Position numbers and translations under genes: made by a program
Notes under the pieces: model-generated
The model's database searches: none
What the model saw: the letters and a program-made list of their open reading frames with translations, nothing else
Told to the model about the DNA's origin: nothing
Assembly: GCF_014648815.1 (NCBI RefSeq)
Contig: NZ_BMRV01000004.1
Location: 248,001 to 312,000, forward strand
DNA from: Streptomyces flaveolus
GTDB lineage: Bacteria; Actinomycetota; Actinomycetes; Streptomycetales; Streptomycetaceae
Length of the DNA stretch: 64,000 nt
Reading direction: 5' to 3'
In this document: in pieces, positions 24,891 to 32,993 of the stretch
Layout: the number at the start of each line of letters is the position of its first letter
How positions within the stretch are numbered: position 1 is the stretch's first letter

Positions 24891-25877
24891 TCAGGCGGCG
24901 GCGAAGAAGTCGAGGACCGTGTCGGTGGCGTCCAGGGCCCTGCTGGTGGCGCCGAAACCCTGGGGCGGGGTGAGGGACGAGCCCGGCCAGGTGTGGCCGG
25001 CGTCGTGGACGACGAGGAGCTGGACCGTGGCCGCGGGATCACCGCCGAGGTGCCAGACGGTGCGGTCGTAGCCGCGCTCCCGTTCGGTGACCGGGCGGCC
25101 GGCGTGTCCCGCGGCGGCGAAGGCCTCCGCGCTGTCCCGGGCCGACCTGGTCGGCACGATCGGCTCCTCGGGGTCCGGCGGCGGGGAGGGCCAGCCCGCG
25201 AGGGGGCGTACGGGGTCGTCGGCGCCGTAGACGACCATGACGGGCACGGGGCCGGTGGGTTCCACCGCGGCGGCGCCCGAGGGCAGCTGGCCGGAGACCG
25301 AGGCCGCACCCGCCACCAGGCCGGGACGCTCGGCCGCGACGCGCAGCGCCATCGAGCCGCCGTTGGAGAACCCGGCGACGTAGACCCGCTCGGGATCGGC
25401 GTGCTCGGTGCGCACCAGGTGCTCGACCAGTGCCTCGGTGAACCGCACGTCGAGGCCGGGATCCGGGCGCTGCGCGGTCTTCTGCGTGCCCGCGCCCCAG
25501 CCCTGGCCGAGGCCCTCCGGGTAGGCGACGAGCATGCCGCGCGCCCCGGCGGCCTTCTCCAGCCGGCTCTGCTCCCGCAGTCCGGCGGCGTCCGAGCCCC
25601 GGCCGTGGAAGGCGACGACCAGCGGCCTGGGGCCGTCGCCGGCCACGGCCGGCCGGTGCAGGAGGTAGCCGCGGGTACGGCCGTCCACGCGCAGCTGTTC
25701 GCGGGCGTCCGGCGCCGCGGTCGCCGCGGCGCCGGCCGGGGTCGAGCTGCTCCCCGCCGGCTTCGCGGCGGGCCGTTCGGAGTCGGTGGCGCAGCCGGCC
25801 AACGGGAGCACGAGGGCGAGGGCCAGGGCGCCGGGCCACCGGCGGGGGATCGGGACGAGGTCACGGAGGGAGCGCAT
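24891..25877 (-). CDS. Secreted lipoprotein esterase (PHB depolymerase/LpqC-like)
   Basis: 328-residue alpha/beta-hydrolase. A lipobox (PLAGC, Cys29) tethers it to the outer face of the membrane; a Ser/Ala/Thr linker follows. The nucleophile elbow is GFSNGG with S171, and an HGRGSDAAG oxyanion-type loop is at 91-99; the catalytic His is probably in VVHDAGHTWPG near the end. Family members cleave polyhydroxybutyrate or small esters such as feruloyl esters. The LysR gene is divergent, separated by 85 nt that hold an AT-rich dyad, so it is a likely regulator of this gene. Confidence 0.88.
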   Translation of the reverse strand: MRSLRDLVPIPRRWPGALALALVLPLAGCATDSERPAAKPAGSSSTPAGAAATAAPDAREQLRVDGRTRGYLLHRPAVAGDGPRPLVVAFHGRGSDAAGLREQSRLEKAAGARGMLVAYPEGLGQGWGAGTQKTAQRPDPGLDVRFTEALVEHLVRTEHADPERVYVAGFSNGGSMALRVAAERPGLVAGAASVSGQLPSGAAAVEPTGPVPVMVVYGADDPVRPLAGWPSPPPDPEEPIVPTRSARDSAEAFAAAGHAGRPVTERERGYDRTVWHLGGDPAATVQLLVVHDAGHTWPGSSLTPPQGFGATSRALDATDTVLDFFAAA

Positions 25878-25918
25878 GTCCCGAGGAGAGCAAGGCCCTC
25901 CGGCCCCTGTCCAAGATT

Positions 25919-25954
25919 CATATGGATGTCGGATCGATCAATCCCCGATATGAT
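25919..25954. promoter_or_regulatory. AT-rich dyad and leaderless lysR promoter
   Basis: CATATG (25919-25924) and GATATG (25947-25952) bracket a GGAT-N6-ATCC core (25931-25944), an imperfect LysR-type operator between the divergent genes. TATGAT at 25949-25954 is a -10 box 8 nt before the GTG of lysR. Confidence 0.5.
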
Positions 25955-25962
25955 TACTGGTC

Positions 25963-26934
25963 GTGGACCTGGTGCGGCACCTGGAGTGCTTCGTGGCTGT
26001 TGCAGAAGAGTCACACTTCGGGCGTGCCGCGGCCCGGCTGGGCATGGCGCAGCCGCCGCTGTCCCAGCGCATCCAGCGGCTGGAGCGCGAGCTGGGGGTG
26101 CGGCTCTTCGAACGCACCAGCCGGCACGTGACGATCACCGAGGCGGGCACGCTGCTGCTCACCGAGGCCCGTGAGCTCCTCGCCCGCTCCGATTCCTTCC
26201 TGGCCGCCGCGCGCCGCATCCGCGACGGCGAGACCGGGCTGCTGCGCGCCGCCCTGTCCCCCGACATCTCCGGCGAGACCGTCGCCGCGCTGCTGGCGGA
26301 CTTCCGGCGCCGCCACGCCGGTCTGGAGCTGCAACTGCACGAACTGTCCACCGCGCAGCAGCTCGCCGCGTTCGCCGCGCACGAGCTGGACGTCGGCATC
26401 GTCCACCACCCGTGCGACGTCGCCGGCCTCGAACTGGGACCGCTGCTGCGCCGCGACCTGGGCGTGCTGCTGCCGCGCGGCGCGGCGGAGGCCGGGCTCG
26501 TCGAGGTGCCGCTCGCCGCGCTCAGCGGGTACGAGCTGGTCCTCTTCCCGCGCGAGAGCGCGCCCGCGGTCTACGACGACCTGCTCACGGCGTGCGCCCG
26601 GGGCGGCTACACCCCCGCCGCCGTGCGGCACGGCCAGGGCGTCAGCTTCGTGCGCGGGCTGGTGCTGTCCTCCGGGGCGGTGGCCCTGGGTCCCCGTGAC
26701 ACCCACCTGCTCGCCGCACCCGACGGCCGGGACCCGGACCTGGTCTGGCGCCCGCTCGCCGGGGCTCCGCTGGCCTGGCGGCACTCCGTCGCCTGGCCCG
26801 AGGGGCGGGGTGACGCCGCCGTCGGCGCCTTCGCGGACGCGGCCACGCACGCGCTCCGCACGACGGCCGGCGCACGCACCGACGCCCCCTCCCGGCCACT
26901 GCACCTGCGCCCGGCGTCGGAGTTCTGGCTGTGA
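25963..26934 (+). CDS. LysR-family transcriptional regulator
   Basis: 323-residue regulator with a winged helix-turn-helix (1-60; HFGRAAARLGMAQPPLSQRI, LGVRLFERTSR) and a periplasmic-binding-like effector domain (90-300). The GTG start is supported by the -10 box 8 nt upstream (leaderless). It lies divergent from an esterase gene and upstream of a beta-lactamase gene, the arrangement in which LysR proteins control both. Its stop overlaps the next start by 4 nt (GTGA), but the next frame is a repeat block of doubtful coding value. Confidence 0.92.
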   Translation: MDLVRHLECFVAVAEESHFGRAAARLGMAQPPLSQRIQRLERELGVRLFERTSRHVTITEAGTLLLTEARELLARSDSFLAAARRIRDGETGLLRAALSPDISGETVAALLADFRRRHAGLELQLHELSTAQQLAAFAAHELDVGIVHHPCDVAGLELGPLLRRDLGVLLPRGAAEAGLVEVPLAALSGYELVLFPRESAPAVYDDLLTACARGGYTPAAVRHGQGVSFVRGLVLSSGAVALGPRDTHLLAAPDGRDPDLVWRPLAGAPLAWRHSVAWPEGRGDAAVGAFADAATHALRTTAGARTDAPSRPLHLRPASEFWL

Positions 26935-27455
26935 CCACCACCAAGACGGACCGCCCGCACCTCAGCCCCGCCGGCTCCGCCGTCCCGGCCACGACCGGAG
27001 CCCGACCCCGGCGCACGCCCGCCGGCTCCGCCGCGAGCGGGGCACGGCCCCACCCGCGCACCGGCTCCGCCGTCCAGGCCGCGAGCGGGGCACGGCCCCG
27101 GCGACCGCACACCGCCGCCCGCCCCGGCACGGCGGCACCGGCCGCGTGCGTCACCAGGCACCCGCGCGGAGCCGGAGCCCGGCCCCGCCACCCGCACCCG
27201 CCCGCCGCCGCGGACGCCGCCCGCACCGACACGGGAGCCCAGGCAGCCACCGGCACCGGCCGCTCGCACGCCGCCTCCGTCGTCCCGGCCACGACCGGAG
27301 CCCGACCCCGGCGACCGCACACCGCCGCCCGCCCCGGCACGGCGGCACCGGCACCGGCCGGCACCGGGCGCCCGTGGGGAGCCGGGGTACGGTCCCGCCC
27401 GCTCGCCGTCCTCATCACGCCACCCCCTCGCCCGGCACCGGAGCACTGGCTATGA
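26931..27455 (+). CDS. Repeat-rich Arg/Pro/Ala open frame between lysR and beta-lactamase
   Basis: A 174-residue frame, nearly all Ala, Pro, Arg, Thr and Gly, without a domain or signal peptide. It starts GTGA on the lysR stop and ends ATGA on the beta-lactamase start, so it can keep translational coupling. Its DNA is made of imperfect direct repeats: 33 nt identical at 26981 and 27281, 47 nt identical at 27096 and 27306, 21 nt at 27031 and 27079. Its last 29 nt repeat the last 29 nt of lysR (24 matches; EFWL versus EHWL). I think it arose by duplication of the lysR end and later expansion, and may have no function of its own. Confidence 0.5.
   Translation: MTTTKTDRPHLSPAGSAVPATTGARPRRTPAGSAASGARPHPRTGSAVQAASGARPRRPHTAARPGTAAPAACVTRHPRGAGARPRHPHPPAAADAARTDTGAQAATGTGRSHAASVVPATTGARPRRPHTAARPGTAAPAPAGTGRPWGAGVRSRPLAVLITPPPRPAPEHWL
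26971..27357 (+). repeat. Imperfect direct-repeat block
   Basis: Overlapping direct repeats of 20-47 nt at offsets of 48, 90, 210 and 300 nt. Best copies: 26981-27013 with 27281-27313, and 27096-27142 with 27306-27352. Not CRISPR-like: spacing is irregular and the repeats are in a coding phase. Confidence 0.85.
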
Positions 27456-28327
27456 CCGAGACCGTCACCGGCCGTCTGCGCGCGGCCTTCGCCGAGGCCG
27501 GGGTCACCGGCTGGCTGCACGCCGTCGACATCGACTCCGGGGCGCAGATCGACGCCGGGGCCGACCAGCCGGTGTGCACGGCCAGCGTCCACAAGCTGTG
27601 CGTCCTCGTCGCACTGCACGAGCAGGCCGCGGCCGGGCTGCTGGACCTGACCGAGCGGATCGAGTGCCCGCCGGCCGGCCGCACCCCGGGGCCCACGGGC
27701 ATCGCCGCCATGCTCGACCCCGTCGCGCTGTCCCTGCGCGACGCCGCGTTCCTGATGATGTCCGTCAGCGACAACACCGCCGCCGACCTGCTCCTGCACC
27801 GGGTCGGCCTGGACGCCGTCAACCGGACCACGGCCCGGCTCGGCCTCACCCGCACGCGGGCCGTGTCGTCCTTCGGCGAGATGCTCGCCGCGATGCGGGA
27901 GGACGCGGGACCGGACGGCGCCCGGGCGCTGACCGACCCGCACGTCATCACCCGGCTGCGCTCCCTGGACCCGGCCCGCGCCAACCACAGCACTCCCCGC
28001 GACATGACCCGTCTGCTCACCGCCGTCTGGCGGGACGAGGCCTGCCCGCCCGAGTACGGCGCCGCCATGCGCCGCATCCTGGGCCTCCAGGTCTGGCCGC
28101 ACCGCCTGGCCTCGGGTTTCCCCTTCGACGACGTCCACGTGGCCGGCAAGACCGGCACCCTGCCGACCCTGCGCAACGAGGTCGGCGTCGTCGAATACCC
28201 CGACGGCGGCCGCTACGCCGTGGCCGTCTTCACCCGCACCGCCCACACCGCGGCCACCCTCCCGGCGGCGGACGCGGTGATCGGCACGGCGGCCCGGATC
28301 GCGGTGGACGCGCTGCGCGCGCCGTGA
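27452..28327 (+). CDS. Class A beta-lactamase-like serine hydrolase
   Basis: 291-residue penicillin-recognising enzyme with S45-VHK (SxxK), SDN at 106-108 and KTGT from K233, the three active-site motifs of class A beta-lactamases. There is no signal peptide: the protein begins directly with the fold (RLRAAFAEAGVTGWLHAVD), so it is cytoplasmic unless exported by another route, odd for a beta-lactamase. A typical class A ExxLN omega-loop is not obvious, so it may be an esterase or peptidase relative. It is coupled to the LysR unit. Confidence 0.85.
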   Translation: MTETVTGRLRAAFAEAGVTGWLHAVDIDSGAQIDAGADQPVCTASVHKLCVLVALHEQAAAGLLDLTERIECPPAGRTPGPTGIAAMLDPVALSLRDAAFLMMSVSDNTAADLLLHRVGLDAVNRTTARLGLTRTRAVSSFGEMLAAMREDAGPDGARALTDPHVITRLRSLDPARANHSTPRDMTRLLTAVWRDEACPPEYGAAMRRILGLQVWPHRLASGFPFDDVHVAGKTGTLPTLRNEVGVVEYPDGGRYAVAVFTRTAHTAATLPAADAVIGTAARIAVDALRAP

Positions 28328-28357
28328 CGCGCCCGTGCGGTCGCCCGGCGGTCGCGC

Positions 28358-29983
28358 TCAGCGGTCGTTGTCCCGCCACCGTCCCCCGCTCGGGGCGGAG
28401 TCGAAGCGGGTGGCCGCCGAGGCGTTGCCGCTGAAGTCGTTGCCGGAGACCCGGCCGCCGGTCCAGGTGGCCTCGTGCGCGATCCACAGGGCGTGCGTCT
28501 GGGTGCGGGGATGCCCGTCGTCCCGGACCCGGTTGCCGTGCACGTACGGGTGGGTCACGGCAGCCGCCGCGGTGAGGCCGGCGCGCGGTGCCGGGGGGTC
28601 CGGGAGGCGGTAGACGGAACCGGGGGCCGGGGCGCCGTCGGGCCAGGCCGTCGTGGCACCGGGGCGTTCGGGGGCGAGGGTGAGTTCGGTGGCGGTGTTG
28701 CCGGCCACCACGGCGGTGACCGCGGCGCTCCCGTCGCCGACCGTCAGCTCCTTGCCGCGGTGGCCGCCCGGGAGCCAGTCGGCGCCCTCGTCGGTCAGGG
28801 ACAGCGGCCCGCAGCGCACACCCGCGCCGCCCCCTTCCGTCGCCGGCGCGGCGCGGCGGCCGTTGTCGTGGATCCGGTTGCCGAAGATCGCCGGCTCGTG
28901 CAGCGGGGCGTCGACGCGGATGCCGTCCAGGGCGTTGCCGCGGATGTCGTCGGACTCCAGGACGATGTCCGTGGTCGCCTCCTGGTCACCGCCGGCGAGA
29001 TTGTGCTGCCAGTAGCCGTACCGGCCGTTGTCGCTGACGCGGTTGCCGCGGAAGGCGTAGGGGCCCGGGGTGTTGCCGAGCGCGATCCCGTCGCGCAGGT
29101 TGCCGTCGATCACGCACCCGGTGACGATGCCGCCCCGGCCGCCGACGGAGGTCGTGCCCTGCGAGGACACGTCGAACCCGGCCACGTGGTTGCCGAGCAT
29201 CGTGCAGGAGGTGACCTGCAGCCCGTCGGCTCCCCAGTCGGAGATGCCGTAACGGTTGTCCTCGGTGTGGCAGGCGGTGACGCGGATGCCGCGGGGCGGG
29301 GTCCAGTGGTCCTGCTGGAGCTCGAAGAAGATGCCGTTGGTGCCGTTGCCGACGGCCGTGCAGTCGGTCACCGCCAGCCGCTCGACCGGCCCCCAGCCGC
29401 CGACCCCGATCCCGAGGCCCGCGCCGCCCATCTTCTCGCCGGGGTCCTGCCGTCCGCACCGCTCGGCCAGCACGCCCTCGACGACCGTGTCCTGGAGGAA
29501 GTCGCAGCCGAAGCCGGTGGCGGCGGTGTCGTGGATGTACAGGTCGGTGAAGCGCCCGCGCAGCACGTACTGCAGGCCGAGCCCCTTGGCCAGGACGTCG
29601 TACTCCTCCGTCTCCACCCCGGACCCGTCGATCTCGAAGTGCGCGAAGGTGACGTCGGCGATGTGGTGGTCCCGCCCGGCACCGTGCTGGGCGGTGGTGA
29701 ACCAGGCCAGCGGGACCGGCTGTGCCGGTGCGCCCGGGTTGGCGAGGACGAAGCAGGTCGTCCCCCGCCCGGCGCCGACGAGCGAGACACCGCTGCGCCA
29801 GCGCACGGGCCGGTCCCGGATCAGGTGGCGCCCGGCGGGCACGTGGACCGTGCGGGGCCGACCGTCGGCGGCGACGGCGTCACCGAGCGCGTCCACCAGC
29901 TTCCGCAACGCCGGCCCGTCGTCGGTGGTGCCGTCCCCCGCCAGACCGTGTTCGTGGGCGTCGACCGTCAACGGCGCAGTCAT
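28358..29983 (-). CDS. Right-handed parallel beta-helix protein
   Basis: 541-residue protein of the pectate-lyase/polysaccharide-processing superfamily. The N-terminus has the DGTTDDGPALRKLVDAL motif and AGRHLI strand seen in pectate-lyase-3-like proteins; the body (about 130-370) repeats short N-G-I/D-N rungs (for example GNGTNGIFFEL, DNRYGISDWG, NGRYGYWQHN). There is no signal peptide, so it is either cytoplasmic or non-classically secreted. It likely binds or cleaves a polysaccharide, but no catalytic residue set can be named. It is convergent with the beta-lactamase gene. Confidence 0.82.
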   Translation of the reverse strand: MTAPLTVDAHEHGLAGDGTTDDGPALRKLVDALGDAVAADGRPRTVHVPAGRHLIRDRPVRWRSGVSLVGAGRGTTCFVLANPGAPAQPVPLAWFTTAQHGAGRDHHIADVTFAHFEIDGSGVETEEYDVLAKGLGLQYVLRGRFTDLYIHDTAATGFGCDFLQDTVVEGVLAERCGRQDPGEKMGGAGLGIGVGGWGPVERLAVTDCTAVGNGTNGIFFELQQDHWTPPRGIRVTACHTEDNRYGISDWGADGLQVTSCTMLGNHVAGFDVSSQGTTSVGGRGGIVTGCVIDGNLRDGIALGNTPGPYAFRGNRVSDNGRYGYWQHNLAGGDQEATTDIVLESDDIRGNALDGIRVDAPLHEPAIFGNRIHDNGRRAAPATEGGGAGVRCGPLSLTDEGADWLPGGHRGKELTVGDGSAAVTAVVAGNTATELTLAPERPGATTAWPDGAPAPGSVYRLPDPPAPRAGLTAAAAVTHPYVHGNRVRDDGHPRTQTHALWIAHEATWTGGRVSGNDFSGNASAATRFDSAPSGGRWRDNDR

Positions 29984-30102
29984 AGGCGCGCTCCTTCCGC
30001 CAGGGACGCCACTCGCTGCGGACCGGGTACCAGCCCGCCGCCGTCCTCAATCACGGGGACATACCGGGCGCTTTATCTCAATCCGGGGTACATAATCAGA
30101 AC

Positions 30103-30471
30103 ATGAGTACGGCAACGTATGAACTGCTGGCCGCTTCGGACGCACTCAACCTGACGGCGGCCTTCATCGGCGGGCTGTTCGTCGCCGGCGTGCTGATCCT
30201 GGCCGTACGGCTCGGTATGAGGGCCATGGAGCAGGAATCGCCCCGCCCCCGCGCCGACGAACAGCCCCACCTGCCACCCACCGGTCCCGTCCACGAGGAA
30301 CGGGAGATCCGGGAGCCGGACGAGATCCCGCTGAGCACCGACGGGAGCCCACGGCTGATGCCGTACCAGCTCCATCACGCGGGCAGCCGACGAGGAGCGG
30401 ACCAGAGCCGGCGCCGTTGGCTGCCGGGGTCCAGCGGATCGTTCGGCAGCGGCAGCCCGGGACGCATCTGA
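30103..30471 (+). CDS. DUF6479-like single-pass membrane protein
   Basis: 122-residue protein with an outward N-terminus, one membrane helix (about 17-37), the RLGMRAMEQESPRPR boundary and a long polar Pro/Arg/Ser-rich cytoplasmic tail. The pattern fits the small actinobacterial family DUF6479, whose role is unknown. CATAAT at 30091-30096 is 6 nt before the ATG, so it is probably leaderless. It is divergent from the beta-helix gene. Confidence 0.78.
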   Translation: MSTATYELLAASDALNLTAAFIGGLFVAGVLILAVRLGMRAMEQESPRPRADEQPHLPPTGPVHEEREIREPDEIPLSTDGSPRLMPYQLHHAGSRRGADQSRRRWLPGSSGSFGSGSPGRI

Positions 30472-30598
30472 CCCCCCGGCACCGCCCGTCCTCGTTCGGA
30501 CGAGCACCGGCGTGCGGTGCCGTGCCGGTGCGCCTTCACTGGAAGGGACCCCGCGTGTCCTCGCGGGAGCGGGTAGGCGCGAGGTCCCTGGAGGCGAC

Positions 30599-31105
30599 AT
30601 GGCCGGTCACCGGGCACGCGGGGCGGCGGCGGTGGTGACGGTGCTGGCGGCCGCCGTGCTGGCGGGCTGCTCCGACGACGGCGGTGACGGCGGCGGCACG
30701 CCCACGGCCCCCGCGAGCGAGGCGGTCAGCCGGGCCGCGTCGGCCGCGTCCTCGCTCGCCTCCGAGGGCTCGGACGCCCTGGCCTCGGCGACGGCGGAGG
30801 CCGGGCGGTGGCTGGAGGACATCACGTCGGGCGCCGACGTCACGGGTGACGTGAAGACGGGGACGCCGAGGACCGACGCCGACGGGCGCACCACGGTCGA
30901 GGTCACCGTCCACAACACCGCGGACACGACGAAGTCCTTCGCGGTGCAGACGAACCTCACCAGCCCCGACGGCACCCTGCTCGACACGGTCGTGGTCACC
31001 GTCGACGACGTGCCCGCCGGCCGGTCCGGCCGCGCCACCGCCCGCAGCAGCCACGACCTGTCCGGGGACGTGCGCGCGGTGGTGGCCCACGCGGTGCGCT
31101 ACTGA
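30599..31105 (+). CDS. Putative lipoprotein with FxLYD-like beta domain
   Basis: 168-residue exported protein. It has a signal peptide with lipobox (VLAGC, Cys24), an Asp/Gly/Ser-rich linker, a helix with Ala/Ser heptads (about 43-70) and a C-terminal beta-sandwich (about 85-168; TTVEVTVHNTADTTKSFAVQTNL, VTVDDVPAGRSG) like FxLYD or DUF4352 domains. GGAGG just before the ATG at 30599 fixes the start. Ligand and role are unknown. It ends at a strong convergent terminator. Confidence 0.8.
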   Translation: MAGHRARGAAAVVTVLAAAVLAGCSDDGGDGGGTPTAPASEAVSRAASAASSLASEGSDALASATAEAGRWLEDITSGADVTGDVKTGTPRTDADGRTTVEVTVHNTADTTKSFAVQTNLTSPDGTLLDTVVVTVDDVPAGRSGRATARSSHDLSGDVRAVVAHAVRY

Positions 31106-31160
31106 GGCGGCGCGACCGAAGGGCCGTCACCGAGCGGGATCACGCGGGCCGCGGGGAGTG

Positions 31161-31200
31161 GAGCGGGCCGTGCGGCGGCCGGGCGGCCGCCGGCCCGCTC
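31161..31200. terminator. Bidirectional hairpin terminator
   Basis: GAGCGGGCCG (31161-31170) pairs with CGGCCCGCTC (31191-31200); a second stem GCGGCC/GGCCGC (31175-31180/31185-31190) closes a GGGC loop. It separates the convergent lipoprotein and alpha-glucosidase genes. Confidence 0.8.
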
Positions 31201-31218
31201 TCCCGCGACATGCCGCCG

Positions 31219-32889
31219 CTACCTCACCAGCCACGCCGTCGTGTCCGGCCCCAGCCTGCCGTCCTCCAGGGGCACGCTGGTCAGCACCACCTCGCCCGCC
31301 GGCAGGTCGACCGGCGTCTCCGAGAGGTTCGTGACGCAGCGCCAGCCGTCCGAGCGGTCGAACTGGAGCACGCCGGGCGGTACGTCGTCCGCCCAGGTCA
31401 GGGACTCGCCGTCGAGCAGCTTGCGGCGCAGGCGCAGGGCCGTCCGGTACAGCTCCAGGGTCGAGCCGGCCACCCCGTCCTGGGCCTGGACGGAGTACTC
31501 CGCGAAGCCGGGCGGCTGCGGCAGCCAGGCCGCGCCCGCGCCGAAGCCGTACGACGGTCCGCTCGTCGTCCACGGCAGCGGCACCCGGCATCCGTCGCGA
31601 CCCTTGCGAACGTGCCCGGTCTGCTCCCAGATCGGGTCCTGGAGGACCTCGGTGGGCAGGTCGGCCACCTCGGGCAGGCCGAGCTCCTCGCCCTGGTAGA
31701 CGTACGCCGAGCCGGGCAGCGCCAGCATCAGCAGCGTCGCCGCGCGGGCCCGGCGCAGGCCCGCCCGCTCGTCGACCGCCGGCGCCTTGCCGCCGGACAG
31801 CAGCCAGGCGTCCGTGTCGGTGCCGGGCGGCAGGACCAGCCGGGAGGCGTGGCGGACCACGTCGTGGTTGGACAGCACCCAGGTCGCGGAGGCGCCGGCG
31901 GCGTGGGCGTCGGCCAGCGAACCGGCGATGATCTCGCGCAGCTCCGCCGCGTCCCAGCGGCCCTGGAGATACTCGAAGTTGAAGGCCTGGCCCAGCTCGT
32001 CCGGGCGGGCGTACAGCGCGCGCCGGGCGCCCGGGACCCAGGCCTCGGCCACCGCCATCCTCGGCGGACTGTAGGCGTCGAGGATCTTGCGCCAGTCGCG
32101 GTAGACCTCGTGCACGTCGTCGCGGTCGTAGAAGGGGTGGGTGCCCGGGGCGAACTCCGCGAGTGCGGCCTCGCTGCTCAGCTCGGGGGAGCCGAGGTCG
32201 CGCAGCGGCTCGGTGAGGTCCTTGACCAGCGCGTGGGCCACGTCGACGCGGAAGCCGTCGACGCCGCGGTCGCACCAGAACTTCAGCGTGGTGCGGAAGT
32301 CGGCGCGGATCTGCTCGTTCTCCCAGTTCAGGTCGGGTTGCTGGGGTGCGAAGAGGTGCAGGTACCACTGGCCGTCCGGCACCCGCTGCCAGGCGCTGCC
32401 GCCGAAGACGGACTGCCAGTCGGTGGGCGGCAGCTCGCCGTGTTCGCCGCGGCCGTCCCGGAAGACGTAGCGGTCGCGGGCGGCCGAGCCGGGGCCGGCG
32501 GCCAGGGCCTCCCGGAACCAGGCGTGGCGGTGCGAGGTGTGGTTGGGGACGAGGTCGACGATCACCTTCAGGCCGAGCCGGTGGGCCTCGGCGGCCAGGG
32601 CGTCGAAGTCGTCCAGGGTGCCCAGGCGCGGGTCGACGTCGCGGTAGTCGTCGACGTCGTAGCCGCCGTCGGCCAGTTCGGACGGGTAGAACGGGCTGAG
32701 CCACAGGGCGTCGACGCCGAGGGCGGCCAGGTGGGTCAGGCGCTGGGTGATGCCGCGCAGGTCACCGAGCCCGTCGCCGTCGGCGTCGGCGAAGCTGCGG
32801 GGGTAGATCTGGTAGATGACGGCCTGCCGCCACCAGTTGGGGTCCTTGGACGACAGGTCGGGCGTGCTGGTGGTGCTGCGTACGGTCAC
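31219..32889 (-). CDS. GH13 alpha-glucosidase
   Basis: 556-residue cytoplasmic glycoside hydrolase family 13 enzyme that splits alpha-1,4 or alpha-1,6 glucosides such as maltose or isomaltose. Conserved regions: DLVPNHTS (112-119), GFRVDVAHALVKD with nucleophile D216, acid/base E282 (AVAEAW), and NHD at 341-343; QPDLNWEN (184-191) is typical of oligo-1,6-glucosidase/alpha-glucosidase types. GTG 32889 is chosen because AAGGAG is well placed upstream; the in-frame start at 32937 would add 16 residues. No transporter or LacI gene is adjacent. Confidence 0.93.
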   Translation of the reverse strand: MTVRSTTSTPDLSSKDPNWWRQAVIYQIYPRSFADADGDGLGDLRGITQRLTHLAALGVDALWLSPFYPSELADGGYDVDDYRDVDPRLGTLDDFDALAAEAHRLGLKVIVDLVPNHTSHRHAWFREALAAGPGSAARDRYVFRDGRGEHGELPPTDWQSVFGGSAWQRVPDGQWYLHLFAPQQPDLNWENEQIRADFRTTLKFWCDRGVDGFRVDVAHALVKDLTEPLRDLGSPELSSEAALAEFAPGTHPFYDRDDVHEVYRDWRKILDAYSPPRMAVAEAWVPGARRALYARPDELGQAFNFEYLQGRWDAAELREIIAGSLADAHAAGASATWVLSNHDVVRHASRLVLPPGTDTDAWLLSGGKAPAVDERAGLRRARAATLLMLALPGSAYVYQGEELGLPEVADLPTEVLQDPIWEQTGHVRKGRDGCRVPLPWTTSGPSYGFGAGAAWLPQPPGFAEYSVQAQDGVAGSTLELYRTALRLRRKLLDGESLTWADDVPPGVLQFDRSDGWRCVTNLSETPVDLPAGEVVLTSVPLEDGRLGPDTTAWLVR

Positions 32890-32993
32890 GCGGTCTCCTT
32901 CGCGATGCGTGCGGGCGACACGAATAGATCTGTCCACATCACCCCAAAAGTGAACACAGGGGTGACGGGACGCGCCGGTGACCGTGGCCCGTC

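Noticed and set aside
23096-26014. 972-codon minus-strand frame across PBP and esterase genes
   Set aside because: Out of phase with two genes whose active-site motifs are intact; composition is Arg/Pro-rich as expected for a shadow frame.
26971-27357. CRISPR-like repeats
   Set aside because: Repeat lengths and offsets are irregular, copies are coding-phase low complexity, and no cas gene is near.
26171-28327. Long frame joining lysR shadow, repeat block and beta-lactamase
   Set aside because: Only the beta-lactamase part is real; the ATG at 27452 and the family start inside it decide the gene.
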